A DNA stretch of 64,000 nt, from positions 992,001 through 1,056,000 of the forward strand of contig NZ_CP129382.1 of assembly GCF_030435705.1 (NCBI RefSeq). Reading direction: 5' to 3'. How positions within the stretch are numbered: position 1 is the stretch's first letter; each line of letters begins with the position of its first letter. Both the position numbers and the translations under genes were made by a program. The notes below the pieces were generated by a model, which did not search any database, was not told the DNA's origin, and saw only the letters and a list, made by a program, of their open reading frames with translations. Below, piece after piece: positions 1 through 8,207 of the stretch. Source of the stretch: Rhizobium sp. SSA_523 (GTDB taxonomy: Bacteria > Pseudomonadota > Alphaproteobacteria > Rhizobiales > Rhizobiaceae).

Positions 1-27
1 TTATGTGCGGGCAACCGGATGTAGACA

Positions 28-282
28 ATGGCACAGGCATATACAGGCACAGGCGATAGTTTCGAACCCAGCATCGGCTGCCGTTTCAAGGTGGAGGCGG
101 CCATGTTGCTGATGATCGAGGATCTGAAGCGGCAAGGCCTCGACCTTGCGGAAATAGCGCTGTCGCTGGCCGATGCGGCGGAGGATTTCGTGCTTCGGCT
201 GGCCCGGTCCGCAGGCGATGAGGATCTGGCTTTGGATGACATGTCGCACCGCGACATGCCGCAGGATCAGACGGAACATTAG
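28..282 (+). CDS. small protein of unknown function
   Basis: This 84-residue reading frame is not recognised as a known family. Residues 26-60 are acidic and look helical (MLLMIEDLKRQGLDLAEIAL), as expected of a small soluble protein. The first ATG has no clear ribosome-binding site, so translation may begin at the ATG at residue 26, giving about 59 residues. It stands alone at the window edge, with about 250 bp and no other supported gene before the next coding region. A minus-strand frame also crosses this stretch but has the rich Arg/Cys/His composition of a shadow. The call rests on composition only, so confidence is modest. Confidence 0.4.
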   Translation: MAQAYTGTGDSFEPSIGCRFKVEAAMLLMIEDLKRQGLDLAEIALSLADAAEDFVLRLARSAGDEDLALDDMSHRDMPQDQTEH

Positions 283-531
283 AACCCGTATCCGAGGCAT
301 TGCAGTGGATCTTCGGCGCTGACAAGCATGGTTGTACGGGAACGATTGGTCCGGATGCGGGTTTGTCTCTCGAACCCGGGCCGTGTCAAGCGGACGTGAC
401 AGGGATGGAGAACATGGGTATTTTTCCGCTTTCTTCCCATGGCCAACGAATTGGCAGGCGAGCTTCCCACCTGTCCGGTCCGGGATCACACCTATAGGTG
501 AGGCATCCGGCCTCATGGCGCATGGGCCGGA

Positions 532-1146
532 CTATTCGGCCGCTTTCGCCATATCCTCTTCCATTTCGTAGGAATAGCCGTCGAGCATCGCATAGGCCTG
601 CTCGATCACCTTGATCTCGGCTTCCGCCTTGCCGATCGCATCGGCAATGGCGTCGCAGCGGGCCGTCAGCATCCGCCCCAGCACATCGCTCTCGGGTCGT
701 TTGGCAATCCGGTCAATATGGTTGCGGATGCGGCCGCGATGGCGCTCCAGTTCCAGAATGTGAAAGCGCGTATTGACGACCTTGTCGGTCAGCTTGCGGC
801 GCATGGCCGAAACCGGGTCGAAGCTGCCGGGCGCGCGCTCGTCCAGAATGATCTCGTTGACCAGCGTGTCGAGAACCAGCAGTCCTTCGAGATCCTTGGA
901 GTCGGTCAGCTGCGGATCGAAGCCCGTATCGTCGTAGATTTTGCGGCGTACCGGATCGAGCAGCAATTCGTAAGACGCCGTGACCTTGGAAAAGGCTTCG
1001 ACATCGCCACCAGTGTCCGGATGCGCCGATTTGGCCTTCGAACGATAGGCAGACTTGATCGCGGCGCCGTCCGCGTCACGGGTCACGCCCAAGGTTTTGT
1101 AGGGGTCGATCACGCTACCACCCGGTTTGTTTTGCTCCAAGGTCAC
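532..1146 (-). CDS. J-domain (DnaJ-like) co-chaperone protein
   Basis: The N-terminal part (about residues 14-75) is a J domain with the diagnostic HPD tripeptide at residues 42-44, the element that stimulates the ATPase of DnaK-type Hsp70. The Gly/Phe linker and the cysteine-rich zinc region of true DnaJ are absent, so this is a type III J protein with an unassigned alpha-helical C-terminus. The start is uncertain: the frame opens with GTG at 1146, but a GAGAGG motif sits about 7 nt before an in-frame TTG at 1140, and a GTG at residue 12 is also possible. It lies 28 bp after the MFS gene on the same strand and is probably cotranscribed with it. The client is unknown. Confidence 0.85.
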   Translation of the reverse strand: MTLEQNKPGGSVIDPYKTLGVTRDADGAAIKSAYRSKAKSAHPDTGGDVEAFSKVTASYELLLDPVRRKIYDDTGFDPQLTDSKDLEGLLVLDTLVNEIILDERAPGSFDPVSAMRRKLTDKVVNTRFHILELERHRGRIRNHIDRIAKRPESDVLGRMLTARCDAIADAIGKAEAEIKVIEQAYAMLDGYSYEMEEDMAKAAE

Positions 1147-1174
1147 CCTCTCGTAGTCTCATCGCGGCGCGGTC

Positions 1175-2392
1175 TCAACCCCTCGCCGCATCTTGTGGCG
1201 AAACAGGGGCCGTGGCGGCCTTTTCCCCAGGCTTGGGCGTCTCGGCGGAGCGTCGCAGGAGGCGCGGCAGACGCCCCTGCGCCACCGGCGCCATTGCAAA
1301 GCTGAGGACGAGAAAGGGCAGAAGCACGGCAAAGCTGGCCTTCAGGTTCACATGTTCGGCCACGAAACCCAGAAGCGGCGGCACGCCGATATTGGCGATC
1401 AGAAGGGTCAGTGCCAGCGCCGCCAGATTGTCGGCCATCGAGCCGCGCCCCAGGGAAATGGTGGTGGCCACGGCCAGCGGGAATCCGAGCGCGACGCCGC
1501 ATCCCATCAGGAAAAGCGCTAGCGCCGCCATGGCCAGATTGTCCGCCGAAAGAAGCAGGACCACGCCCAGGGCGACCACCGTTGCCGAGCCGCGCACCAG
1601 CGTCATGGTCCCGAACCTGTCGCGCAGCCTGTCGCCCACCATGCGCGTGGCACCCATGCCAACCGTGAACCCGGCGTAGAGAATGCCCGCTGTTGCGGCG
1701 TCGGCGCGCAGCACCTCGCGCAAGTAGAAAATGCCCCAGTCATACACCGCGCCTTCGCTGATGCCGATGCCGAAGACCATCACGCAGATCAGCAGGATGA
1801 TCCTGTCCGGCCAGACGAAGACCTTCCGGCGTCCCGTTGCGGGGCGGCTGACGCGCTCTTCGCGCGGCGCGATCTTCAGCACGATGGCGCAGCACAGGAC
1901 GACCACAAGGGCAGCGCCGAGCTGGTGGTGAAAGGGACTCACCTCATGCTTGGCCAGAAAGCCGGATATCAGCGAGCCGACAAGGAGCCCGACGGACCAG
2001 AAGCCATGGCTCCTCGACAGGATCTTCCTGCCGGTGCGCTGCTCTATGCCGGTGGAGATCATGTTCGCGGCGACATCGAGAATGGTGCGGAAGAAGCCAA
2101 ACAGGAGGAAGCAGAGGAAGAAGCCGGCAACCGGCACAATGGTCAGGATCGGGGTGATGAGCGCCGCAATGGCCAGCATCAGAGGCGCGGTGCGCCGGGG
2201 CGTCAACGCTTCCGTGACGCGGCCGGCGATCGGCAGGGCCAGGAAAGTGCCGGCCGGCGCGCCGAGAAGCGCAAGGCCCAGCATGGCCTTGTCCACGCCG
2301 AGCCCCTCCTGGATGGATGGCAGGCGGGTGAAAAGGGATACGAACAGGAGAGCGTTGCAAAAGAAAAGGAGCGCAGGCGGCGCGAGCATCAT
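1175..2392 (-). CDS. MFS transporter
   Basis: This is a protein of about 405 residues with roughly twelve hydrophobic segments, typical of a major facilitator superfamily permease. The cytoplasmic loop after the second segment reads GRVTEALTPRRT, a loose version of the MFS loop 2-3 signature. I chose the ATG at 2392 because the frame upstream of it is rich in Cys, Pro and His and would place a non-membrane extension before the first helix. The substrate cannot be told from sequence. The J-domain gene follows after 28 bp on the same strand, suggesting one transcript. Confidence 0.85.
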   Translation of the reverse strand: MMLAPPALLFFCNALLFVSLFTRLPSIQEGLGVDKAMLGLALLGAPAGTFLALPIAGRVTEALTPRRTAPLMLAIAALITPILTIVPVAGFFLCFLLFGFFRTILDVAANMISTGIEQRTGRKILSRSHGFWSVGLLVGSLISGFLAKHEVSPFHHQLGAALVVVLCCAIVLKIAPREERVSRPATGRRKVFVWPDRIILLICVMVFGIGISEGAVYDWGIFYLREVLRADAATAGILYAGFTVGMGATRMVGDRLRDRFGTMTLVRGSATVVALGVVLLLSADNLAMAALALFLMGCGVALGFPLAVATTISLGRGSMADNLAALALTLLIANIGVPPLLGFVAEHVNLKASFAVLLPFLVLSFAMAPVAQGRLPRLLRRSAETPKPGEKAATAPVSPQDAARG

Positions 2393-2632
2393 GGCGGGTC
2401 GTCCGGGAAAAGAATCAGGCTCTTCATGGACCGGCGTGAACGGAAGGACAAGCGCTAACTGCCAGGGGGTAAGCTTGGACCGACCTTGCGCCAGCAGCGG
2501 GTGTGCGCGACAGCGGCAGAAGGCAGGAAAAGGACAGGCAAAGAACCGGCAGAGGTAAAGTGGACCAATATGATGCCGCTTCACAAACCGCCGGACTGCG
2601 TTATCCTGATGTCACAATCGAGGAGGACGTGC

Positions 2633-3058
2633 ATGCCGGTTCGATTCGTAGCTTTGCTCATCTGTCTCTGGGCCGGCAGCTTTGCCAGCCTTGCCGCGGA
2701 AGATGCCGTGACCAGCGCCCAGAAAATCATTGCCGACCAGATCCAGGCGCTGAAGAAGGGCGATTCCGCCACCGCCTATTCCTTCGCCTCCCCCGCCATT
2801 CGCAGCCTGTTTCCATCCGATGGCCGGTTCCTCGCAATGGTGCGCCAGCGCTATGCGCCGCTTGCCAATCCAGGCTTCTACGCCTTCGGCCGCTCCAAAT
2901 CGGTGGGCGGCGGAGAACTCGTGCTGCAGGAGGTGATCGTCACCAGCCAGAATGCCAAGGACTGGAGCGCGATCTACGAGATGCGGCTCCAGGATGATGG
3001 CAGCTACAAGGTGAACGGCGTGCGCGTGCTGGAAAAGACGGCGAGCACCGGGATCTGA
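2633..3058 (+). CDS. DUF4864 domain secreted protein
   Basis: The 141-residue product begins with a signal peptide (hydrophobic residues 4-20, likely cleavage after SLAA near residue 22) and then matches the DUF4864 pattern, a small alpha+beta domain of unknown function common in alphaproteobacteria (ADQIQALKKGDSATAYSFAS, then a strand-rich C-terminal half). It is expected in the periplasm. The ATG at 2633 was chosen because AGGAGG lies 6-12 nt upstream; longer versions of the frame would bury the signal peptide. It converges on tgt, with stop codons about 10 bp apart. Confidence 0.8.
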   Translation: MPVRFVALLICLWAGSFASLAAEDAVTSAQKIIADQIQALKKGDSATAYSFASPAIRSLFPSDGRFLAMVRQRYAPLANPGFYAFGRSKSVGGGELVLQEVIVTSQNAKDWSAIYEMRLQDDGSYKVNGVRVLEKTASTGI

Positions 3059-3068
3059 CGCAAGGGGA

Positions 3069-4193
3069 TCAATCGTCGCCGCGCGCCCAGCCCTCCTGGG
3101 TCTCGGCCATGAAATCCGCATAGCGGCCTTCGGCGATCGCCTTGCGGATGCCCTGCATCAATTCCTGATAATAGGAGAGATTGTTCCAGGACAGGAGCAT
3201 GCCGCCCAGCGCCTCGTTGGACCGGACCAGATGATGCAGATAGGCCCTGGAATAATCGCGGCTGGCGGGGCAATTGGACTGGTCGTCCAGCGGGCGCATG
3301 TCTTCGGCATGCTTGGCATTGCGGATGTTGACCTTGCCCTTGCGGGTGAAGGCAAGACCGTGACGACCGGAGCGAGTGGGCATGACGCAGTCGAACATGT
3401 CGATCCCGCAGGCTACAGATTTCAGAATATCGTCCGGCGTTCCGACCCCCATCAGATAGCGGGGTTTTTCGACCGGCAGAACCGGCAGCGTGATGTTCAG
3501 CATGTCCAGCATTACCGCCTGCGGCTCGCCGACGGCCAGCCCGCCGACGGCATAGCCCTTCAGGTCGAGCGCCGTCAGTCCCTCGGCGGAACGGACGCGA
3601 AGTGCCGGCTGGTCACCGCCCTGCACGATGCCGAACATCGCCTTGCCCGGCTGGTTGCCGAAGGCGACCTTGCAGCGCTCCGCCCAGCGCAGCGACAATT
3701 CCATCGCCCGCTCGATCTCCTTCGGCTCCGCCGGCAGGGCCACGCATTCGTCGAGCTGCATCTGGATATCGCTGTCGAGCAGGCCCTGGATCTCGATAGA
3801 TCGTTCGGGTGACATGTGATGCGTGCTGCCGTCCACATGGCTCTTGAAGGTCACGCCCTTTTCGTCAAGCTTGCGCAGGCCGGACAGGGACATGACCTGG
3901 AAGCCGCCGCTATCGGTGAGGATGGGCTCGGGCCAGCGGATAAGCTCGTGCAGGCCGCCAAGGCGGGCGACGCGCTCGGGGCCCGGCCGCAGCATCAGGT
4001 GATAGGTATTGCCGAGAATGATGTCGGCTCCGCCCTCGCGCACCTGATCCAGATACATGGCCTTCACGGTTCCCACCGTGCCCACCGGCATGAAGGCCGG
4101 CGTGCGGATCGTGCCGCGCGGCATGGAGATTTCGCCAAGGCGAGCCTTGCCGTCATTGGCCTTCAGGGCGAACTGGAAGTTTTCGGTGGTCAT
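3069..4193 (-). CDS. tgt: tRNA-guanine(34) transglycosylase
   Basis: Tgt exchanges guanine for the queuine precursor preQ1 at the wobble base of GUN-anticodon tRNAs, the step before QueA. The 374 residues form the expected TIM barrel. The general-base aspartate lies in LTDSGGFQ (D94) and the nucleophilic aspartate in [11 protein letters not shown] (D268). The zinc site is unusual: where the family has Cys-x-Cys-x2-Cys and a later His, this protein has Ser306, Cys308, Ser311 and Asn337, so only one of four ligands remains. The ATG overlaps the queA stop by one base (TGATG), indicating translational coupling. The catalytic residues are intact, so activity is still expected. Confidence 0.95.
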   Translation of the reverse strand: MTTENFQFALKANDGKARLGEISMPRGTIRTPAFMPVGTVGTVKAMYLDQVREGGADIILGNTYHLMLRPGPERVARLGGLHELIRWPEPILTDSGGFQVMSLSGLRKLDEKGVTFKSHVDGSTHHMSPERSIEIQGLLDSDIQMQLDECVALPAEPKEIERAMELSLRWAERCKVAFGNQPGKAMFGIVQGGDQPALRVRSAEGLTALDLKGYAVGGLAVGEPQAVMLDMLNITLPVLPVEKPRYLMGVGTPDDILKSVACGIDMFDCVMPTRSGRHGLAFTRKGKVNIRNAKHAEDMRPLDDQSNCPASRDYSRAYLHHLVRSNEALGGMLLSWNNLSYYQELMQGIRKAIAEGRYADFMAETQEGWARGDD

Positions 4194-5278
4194 CAGATGG
4201 TCTTCCGGAAGAGCAGGCTGGAATCGCCGTAGGAATAGAAGCGGTAACCCGCGGAAATCGCATGCTCGTAAGCACTGCGCATGGTTTCCAGCCCGGCAAA
4301 GGCGGAAACCAGCATGAACAGCGTCGAGCGCGGCAGATGGAAATTGGTCATCAGGATGTCGACGGCCTTGAAGCGGTAGCCGGGCGTGATGAAGATATCG
4401 GTGGCGCCCGACCAGGCCTGCAACTCGCCGTTCTCGCCGGCGGCGCTTTCCAGAAGCCGCAGCGAGGTCGTGCCGACGCTGACAATCCTGCCGCCCCGCG
4501 CCCGCACCGCATTCAGCGCCTCGGCGGTGGAGGCCGAGACATGGCCGATTTCGGAATGCATCTTGTGGTCGCTCGTGTCGTCCGCCTTGACGGGAAGAAA
4601 GGTGCCGGCGCCGACGTGCAGCGTCACGAAATGGCGCTCGATCCCGGCGGCGTCGAGAGCGGCAAAAAGATCCGGCGTGAAATGCAGGCCGGCCGTCGGC
4701 GCGGCCACGGCGCCATCTTCACGCGCATAGATGGTCTGATAGTCGCGGCTGTCCTGCTCGTCTTCCGGCCGCTTGGCGGCGATATATGGCGGCAGGGGAA
4801 TATGGCCGACCGCCATGATCGCCTCGTCCAGCGATGGTCCCGAAAGGTCGAAGCGCAGGGTCACCTCGCCGCCCTCGCCTTTGTCTTCCAGCACGGCATC
4901 CAGGGTTCCGAGGTAGCAGGCATTGCCGGCATGGCCAAAGCGGATGCGGTCGCCGATTTTCAAACGCTTGCCCGGCCTGGCGAAAGCCTTCCAGATATCG
5001 GGGGCCGCGCGCAGATGCAGCGTTGCGGACACATGCAGGTCCGGAGCGCCCTCGCGCGAACGAACGCCTTCAAGCTGCGCCGGAATGACCTTGGTATCGT
5101 TGAAGACCAGCGCATCGCCGCGCTTGAGAAAATGCGGCAGGTCGCGCACGATCCGGTCCGTCAGCTGCGGCGCATGATCGGGGTCGACGACCAGCAGTCT
5201 GGCGCTGTCGCGCGGATTTGCCGGCCGCAGAGCGATATTGCCCTCGGGCAGATCGAAGTCGAAAAGGTCTACGCGCAT
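4193..5278 (-). CDS. queA: S-adenosylmethionine:tRNA ribosyltransferase-isomerase
   Basis: QueA transfers and rearranges the ribose of S-adenosylmethionine onto preQ1 in tRNA to give epoxyqueuosine. The 361-residue length is normal. Family-conserved stretches are visible, including [14 protein letters not shown] (near residues 58-71), [21 protein letters not shown] and [19 protein letters not shown] near the C-terminus. The ATG at 5278 directly precedes the conserved [12 protein letters not shown] opening. The gene overlaps tgt, which follows it, and is preceded by a terminator-like hairpin that separates it from the cyclophilin genes. Confidence 0.96.
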   Translation of the reverse strand: MRVDLFDFDLPEGNIALRPANPRDSARLLVVDPDHAPQLTDRIVRDLPHFLKRGDALVFNDTKVIPAQLEGVRSREGAPDLHVSATLHLRAAPDIWKAFARPGKRLKIGDRIRFGHAGNACYLGTLDAVLEDKGEGGEVTLRFDLSGPSLDEAIMAVGHIPLPPYIAAKRPEDEQDSRDYQTIYAREDGAVAAPTAGLHFTPDLFAALDAAGIERHFVTLHVGAGTFLPVKADDTSDHKMHSEIGHVSASTAEALNAVRARGGRIVSVGTTSLRLLESAAGENGELQAWSGATDIFITPGYRFKAVDILMTNFHLPRSTLFMLVSAFAGLETMRSAYEHAISAGYRFYSYGDSSLLFRKTI

Positions 5279-5333
5279 CTTTTGACCATGTCATGTTGAT
5301 CGTCGAGCCGGTCAGATAGCCCGGTCCGCCGAC

Positions 5334-5364
5334 AAAGAAAAGCGCTCCGGCAGAGCCGAAGCGC
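5334..5364 (-). terminator. Rho-independent terminator after the cyclophilin genes
   Basis: On the minus strand a 10-bp stem with one mismatch (5355-5364 pairing with 5342-5351) and a 3-nt loop is followed by TTTTCTTT. It lies about 25 bp after the stop of the downstream cyclophilin gene and before queA, so it probably ends the coaD-ppi-ppi transcript. Confidence 0.7.
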
Positions 5365-5388
5365 CTGATGGTGTCACAGACGTGTCGA

Positions 5389-5904
5389 TCAGGCTGCGGC
5401 GTCCGCCGCCACCTTCATCGAGACGATCGAGTCGGGATCGGATACCGGCTCGCCCTTCTTGATCTGGTCGATGAAGTCCATGCCTTCGATGACCTGACCC
5501 CAGACAGTGTACTGCTTGTTGAGCCAGGGCGCATCGGTAAAGCAGATGAAGAACTGCGAATTGGCGGAGTTCGGGCTCTGCGAGCGCGCCATGGAGCAGG
5601 TGCCACGGACATGCGGGACCGCCGAAAATTCGGCCTTCAGGTCCGGCTTGTCGGACCCGCCCATACCGGCGCGGCCGGGATTGAAGCTCTCGCCGCCCTT
5701 CTTGCCGAACTTCACATCGCCCGTCTGGGCCATGAAATCGGCAATGACGCGGTGGAAGACGACGCCGTCATAGGCGCCTTCGCGCGTCAGTTCCTTGACG
5801 CGGGCCACGTGTTCCGGCGCGAGATCCGGCATCAGCGAGATGACGACCTTGCCCTTCGTGGTTTCCATGATGATGGTGTTTTCCGGATCCTTGATCTCGG
5901 CCAT
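5389..5904 (-). CDS. ppiB: peptidylprolyl isomerase, cyclophilin type (cytoplasmic)
   Basis: A 171-residue cyclophilin that catalyses cis-trans isomerisation of prolyl bonds. The active-site segment is clear: FHRVIADFMAQTGD, with the catalytic Arg at residue 52 and Gln at 60, then MARSQSPNSANSQFFICF, and a Trp in DAPWLNKQYTVWG. No signal peptide is present, so it should act in the cytoplasm. It follows a secreted paralogue by 46 bp on the same strand. The symbol is by analogy with cytoplasmic PpiB; the assignment to the family is firm. Confidence 0.93.
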   Translation of the reverse strand: MAEIKDPENTIIMETTKGKVVISLMPDLAPEHVARVKELTREGAYDGVVFHRVIADFMAQTGDVKFGKKGGESFNPGRAGMGGSDKPDLKAEFSAVPHVRGTCSMARSQSPNSANSQFFICFTDAPWLNKQYTVWGQVIEGMDFIDQIKKGEPVSDPDSIVSMKVAADAAA

Positions 5905-5914
5905 GTCAGTCTCC

Positions 5915-5940
5915 TTGCTGTTGGGCTTTGCTATTGGGCT
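5915..5940. repeat. 13-bp tandem duplication between the two cyclophilin genes
   Basis: Two 13-bp copies (TTGCTGTTGGGCT and TTGCTATTGGGCT) stand head to tail, and part of a third unit follows. They fill most of the short gap between the two cyclophilin genes and overlap no obvious signal. Confidence 0.6.
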
Positions 5941-5950
5941 TTGCGCCCTT

Positions 5951-6517
5951 TTATTTCCCGACCGTGACCTTGATCATCCGATCGGGATTGGACACTTCGC
6001 CATTGCCGCCCTGGCCCCGCTTGATCTTGTCGACATGATCCATGCCCGACACGACCTTGCCGATGACGGTATATTGTCCGTTCAGGAAATCGCCCTTGTC
6101 GAACATGATGAAGAACTGCGAATTCGCCGAATCAGGATCCTGCGAACGGGCCATGCCCACCGTGCCGCGCTCGAAGGGCACCTTGGAGAACTCGGCCGGA
6201 ATATCGGCGAGTTCGGAGCCGCCGGTGCCGGCGCGGCGTTGGTCGAAGCCCTTCTCCATATTGCCATACTGCACGTCGCCGGTCTGCGCCATGAAGCCGT
6301 CGATGACGCGGTGGAAGGCGACATTGTTGTATTTGCCCTCGGCGGCGAGTTTCTTCACCTGCGCCACATGTTTCGGCGCCACCTCCGGCATCAGCTCGAT
6401 CACGACCGGGCCATCCTTCAACTGGATGGTCAGGATATCACCGGCCGCGGCCGCGGCCTGCGAGACGAAGGAGGCGGCAGCCAGCGCGGTGGCAAAGGCA
6501 AGCGACAGAAATTTCAT
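5951..6517 (-). CDS. ppiA: peptidylprolyl isomerase, cyclophilin type (periplasmic)
   Basis: This second cyclophilin (188 residues) carries an N-terminal signal peptide (hydrophobic residues 3-24, Ala-rich cleavage region) and should fold proteins in the periplasm. Catalytic motifs match its neighbour: FHRVIDGFMAQTGD with Arg70, and MARSQDPDSANSQFFIMF. The Trp typical of cyclosporin-sensitive forms is absent from the corresponding loop (KGDFLNGQYTVIG), which is common in bacterial PpiA proteins. It lies between coaD and the cytoplasmic paralogue in the same direction. Confidence 0.92.
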   Translation of the reverse strand: MKFLSLAFATALAAASFVSQAAAAAGDILTIQLKDGPVVIELMPEVAPKHVAQVKKLAAEGKYNNVAFHRVIDGFMAQTGDVQYGNMEKGFDQRRAGTGGSELADIPAEFSKVPFERGTVGMARSQDPDSANSQFFIMFDKGDFLNGQYTVIGKVVSGMDHVDKIKRGQGGNGEVSNPDRMIKVTVGK

Positions 6518-6553
6518 CGGACAAGCTCCGTTCAGGTAAAAGGTTGCAGCGCT

Positions 6554-7048
6554 TCAGCGCTTCAGCTTCTTGGTCAGCGCGTCGAGGACGGCCTTGGGCA
6601 CGAAAGGCCTGACGTCGCCGCCCATGGAGGCGATCTGCCGGACCAATGTGGCAGTAATCGGCCTTGAGGCAGTCGCGGCCGGCAGAAACACCGTCTGCAC
6701 ATCCGGCGCCATCTGCGCGTTCATTCCCACCATCTGCATTTCATAATCGAGATCGGTGCCGTCCCGCAGTCCGCGGATCAGCAGTCGCGCGCCGTGGCTG
6801 CGCGCCGCATCCACCACCAGATTGTCGAAGGAAACGACCGCAAGGGCGTCGCGGCGGTCCGGAAGCGCCTCTTCCAGCGCTAGGCGGATCAGATCCGAGC
6901 GCTCCTCGAAGGAAAACATCGGTGCCTTTCCGGGATGCACGCCGATGCCGACAATGACATGATCAGCCACGTTCAGCGCCTGGATGAGAACATCCAGATG
7001 TCCATTGGTCATTGGATCGAAGGACCCTGGATAAAAGGCAGTGGTCAT
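6554..7048 (-). CDS. coaD: pantetheine-phosphate adenylyltransferase
   Basis: CoaD adenylates 4'-phosphopantetheine to dephospho-CoA, the penultimate step of coenzyme A synthesis. The 164-residue product has the nucleotidyltransferase TNGH motif at residues 14-17 ([13 protein letters not shown]), the [12 protein letters not shown] loop and the C-terminal [11 protein letters not shown] segment of bacterial PPAT. It is the first gene of a same-strand run with the two cyclophilins, a gene order familiar in Rhizobiales. Confidence 0.96.
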   Translation of the reverse strand: MTTAFYPGSFDPMTNGHLDVLIQALNVADHVIVGIGVHPGKAPMFSFEERSDLIRLALEEALPDRRDALAVVSFDNLVVDAARSHGARLLIRGLRDGTDLDYEMQMVGMNAQMAPDVQTVFLPAATASRPITATLVRQIASMGGDVRPFVPKAVLDALTKKLKR

Positions 7049-7125
7049 TGCACTCTCTCGCGAAACTTCCGCCTTTTGTCATGGAAGGGGGGGCTTCGCA
7101 AGCGGCGCCAGACCATGAACTGCGC

Positions 7126-7153
7126 ATGAATGGCCCGTTCAAGGCTGTTTCAG
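7126..7153 (+). promoter_or_regulatory. upstream element A: direct repeat TTCA-N7-TTCAG
   Basis: This 28-bp block contains two TTCA half-sites 11 bp apart, the spacing used by OmpR/PhoB-type response regulators. A similar block (21 of 28 positions identical) lies at 7337-7364. Each ends about 82-84 bp before the start codon of a tiny membrane-protein ORF. The binding protein is unknown. Confidence 0.45.
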
Positions 7154-7234
7154 CCTCATCCTGCTTTATTGTCGCCATCACCCCCCGCGACGTCCCGCGT
7201 CAGGGTGAGAACGGCTCTGAGGGGAAAGACAACG

Positions 7235-7306
7235 ATGCTGATCCTGCTTGTCACCATTGCGATCCTGGCATCCTTTGCACTGGAATTCGTGCTCTTTCCC
7301 GTCTGA
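7235..7306 (+). CDS. candidate 23-residue membrane peptide
   Basis: The ATG is preceded by GAGGGGAAAG about 7 nt upstream, a strong ribosome-binding site, and opens a 23-residue frame that is almost entirely one hydrophobic helix (LILLVTIAILASFALEFVLF). It matches no family I recognise. Two more small membrane ORFs follow at 7448 and 7660, and an 11-bp-period direct repeat lies 82 bp upstream. It is too short to be judged by composition, so the call rests on the ribosome-binding site, the clean transmembrane pattern and the context. Confidence 0.45.
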   Translation: MLILLVTIAILASFALEFVLFPV

Positions 7307-7336
7307 CGCCATCTGTTAACGAATCCTGAACGCCAG

Positions 7337-7364
7337 ATGAACGACCCCTTCAGGGACGCTTCAG
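7337..7364 (+). promoter_or_regulatory. upstream element B: direct repeat TTCA-N7-TTCAG
   Basis: This is the second copy of the 28-bp element described at 7126-7153, with the same two TTCA half-sites 11 bp apart. It ends 84 bp before the start of the 59-residue ORF at 7448. The matching distance to the start codon in both copies suggests a shared promoter-proximal operator. Confidence 0.45.
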
Positions 7365-7447
7365 AGGGCAGGGAATAAAGATGTTTCATACTGGTGCGGA
7401 ACATGTTCGCATCATCGGCGTTCTTGAAAGCGAGAAGGAACTTGGGA

Positions 7448-7627
7448 ATGTTTGCCAAGAGAAAAACGGTCATGCCGGATACGATTACGATGATCAATCT
7501 GGTGTGGACTGCAATGATTGCGGTCATGATGACGGCGACCTTCACCCTGTACCAGGATAAGAGCAACACGCCGCAGTTCAGCTACACCCAGTTGACCGGC
7601 CATTACATCGATCAGCCCTATTACTGA
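7448..7627 (+). CDS. candidate 59-residue single-pass membrane protein
   Basis: The frame from the ATG at 7448 has AAGGAA eight nt upstream. A basic start (MFAKRK) is followed by one hydrophobic segment (about residues 13-28) and a polar, tyrosine-rich tail (QFSYTQLTGHYIDQPYY). An alternative ATG lies at 7472. The basic N-terminus would favour an orientation with the tail outside. No family is recognised. It sits in the middle of three small membrane ORFs on the same strand. Confidence 0.5.
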   Translation: MFAKRKTVMPDTITMINLVWTAMIAVMMTATFTLYQDKSNTPQFSYTQLTGHYIDQPYY

Positions 7628-7659
7628 CGGCTGGGGTGATCGAAGCAAGGAGCAGCCCC

Positions 7660-7794
7660 ATGTATATCGGAATGATTGTGCTTTCAGGTCTGATCAGCAC
7701 CATGTTCGTTGCATCCGTGTTTACTTCGATTACCGAACTTCGCCGCGAACGCGAAAACCTGCGTGAATTCGCCAAGAGGCATGCCGCCTTCTGA
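7660..7794 (+). CDS. candidate 44-residue single-pass membrane protein
   Basis: The ATG follows AAGGAG with a spacing of about 7 nt. The product has one hydrophobic helix (residues 2-22) and a charged amphipathic tail (ELRRERENLREFAKRH), a layout typical of small regulatory membrane peptides. It begins 32 bp after the stop of the 59-residue ORF and could share its transcript; a strong hairpin terminator on the same strand lies about 170 bp downstream. Function is unknown. Confidence 0.5.
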   Translation: MYIGMIVLSGLISTMFVASVFTSITELRRERENLREFAKRHAAF

Positions 7795-8140
7795 TGCTCT
7801 GGCGTCTGTTTCGCCGGGCAGTACTGCAAGACGTGATCCTCGCCTGAGGCGCGCGCCTTCAACCTCCTCTCCTGCATTCTCTCCTCGAGACAGGTCTGTG
7901 ACGGCAGTCTCCGAAGGTAGTCCCCCAAAACAGTCTCCCAAGACAATGATGACGACGAAACGGCCGGGTTGACCCCGGCTTTTTCGTGTCTGCGACCTGT
8001 CGCCCGATGGCTTCCCCGCTGAAGGAGCCAGCCGCCGCCCTCTGGGCAAGCGTCAGGCAACGGCGACCGGAGGCCACATCCCCGCCCCCACGCTCAGTGT
8101 ACCGGGTTCTTTCGTCAAAGGATGACACGGTCTTACCAAA
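7795..8140. other. stretch without a supported gene
   Basis: Between the last small ORF and the gyrA terminator I see no convincing coding region; the frames here lack ribosome-binding sites and have unbalanced composition. The only clear element is the plus-strand terminator at 7963-7984. Confidence 0.5.
7963..7984 (+). terminator. Rho-independent terminator after the small ORFs
   Basis: A perfect 6-bp GC stem (GCCGGG/CCCGGC) with a 5-nt loop is followed by TTTTT. It is on the plus strand, in position to end a transcript carrying the small membrane ORFs. Confidence 0.75.
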
Positions 8141-8167
8141 TGAAAGCAGCGCCCCGAGGGGCGCTGC
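8141..8167 (-). terminator. terminator after gyrA
   Basis: A perfect 9-bp stem (GCAGCGCCC/GGGCGCTGC) with a 4-nt loop is followed on the minus strand by TTTCATTTGG. It lies about 40 bp past the gyrA stop codon. The T-tract is interrupted, so efficiency is uncertain. Confidence 0.6.
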
Positions 8168-8207
8168 ATCATGGTCGCGTCAGTTCCGGTCTGCCTCGGA
8201 ACGAGGG

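Noticed and set aside
1..516. 171-residue minus-strand frame at the window edge
   Set aside because: Its residues are Arg/His/Pro-rich with no hydrophobic core, and it competes with a better small ORF on the plus strand.
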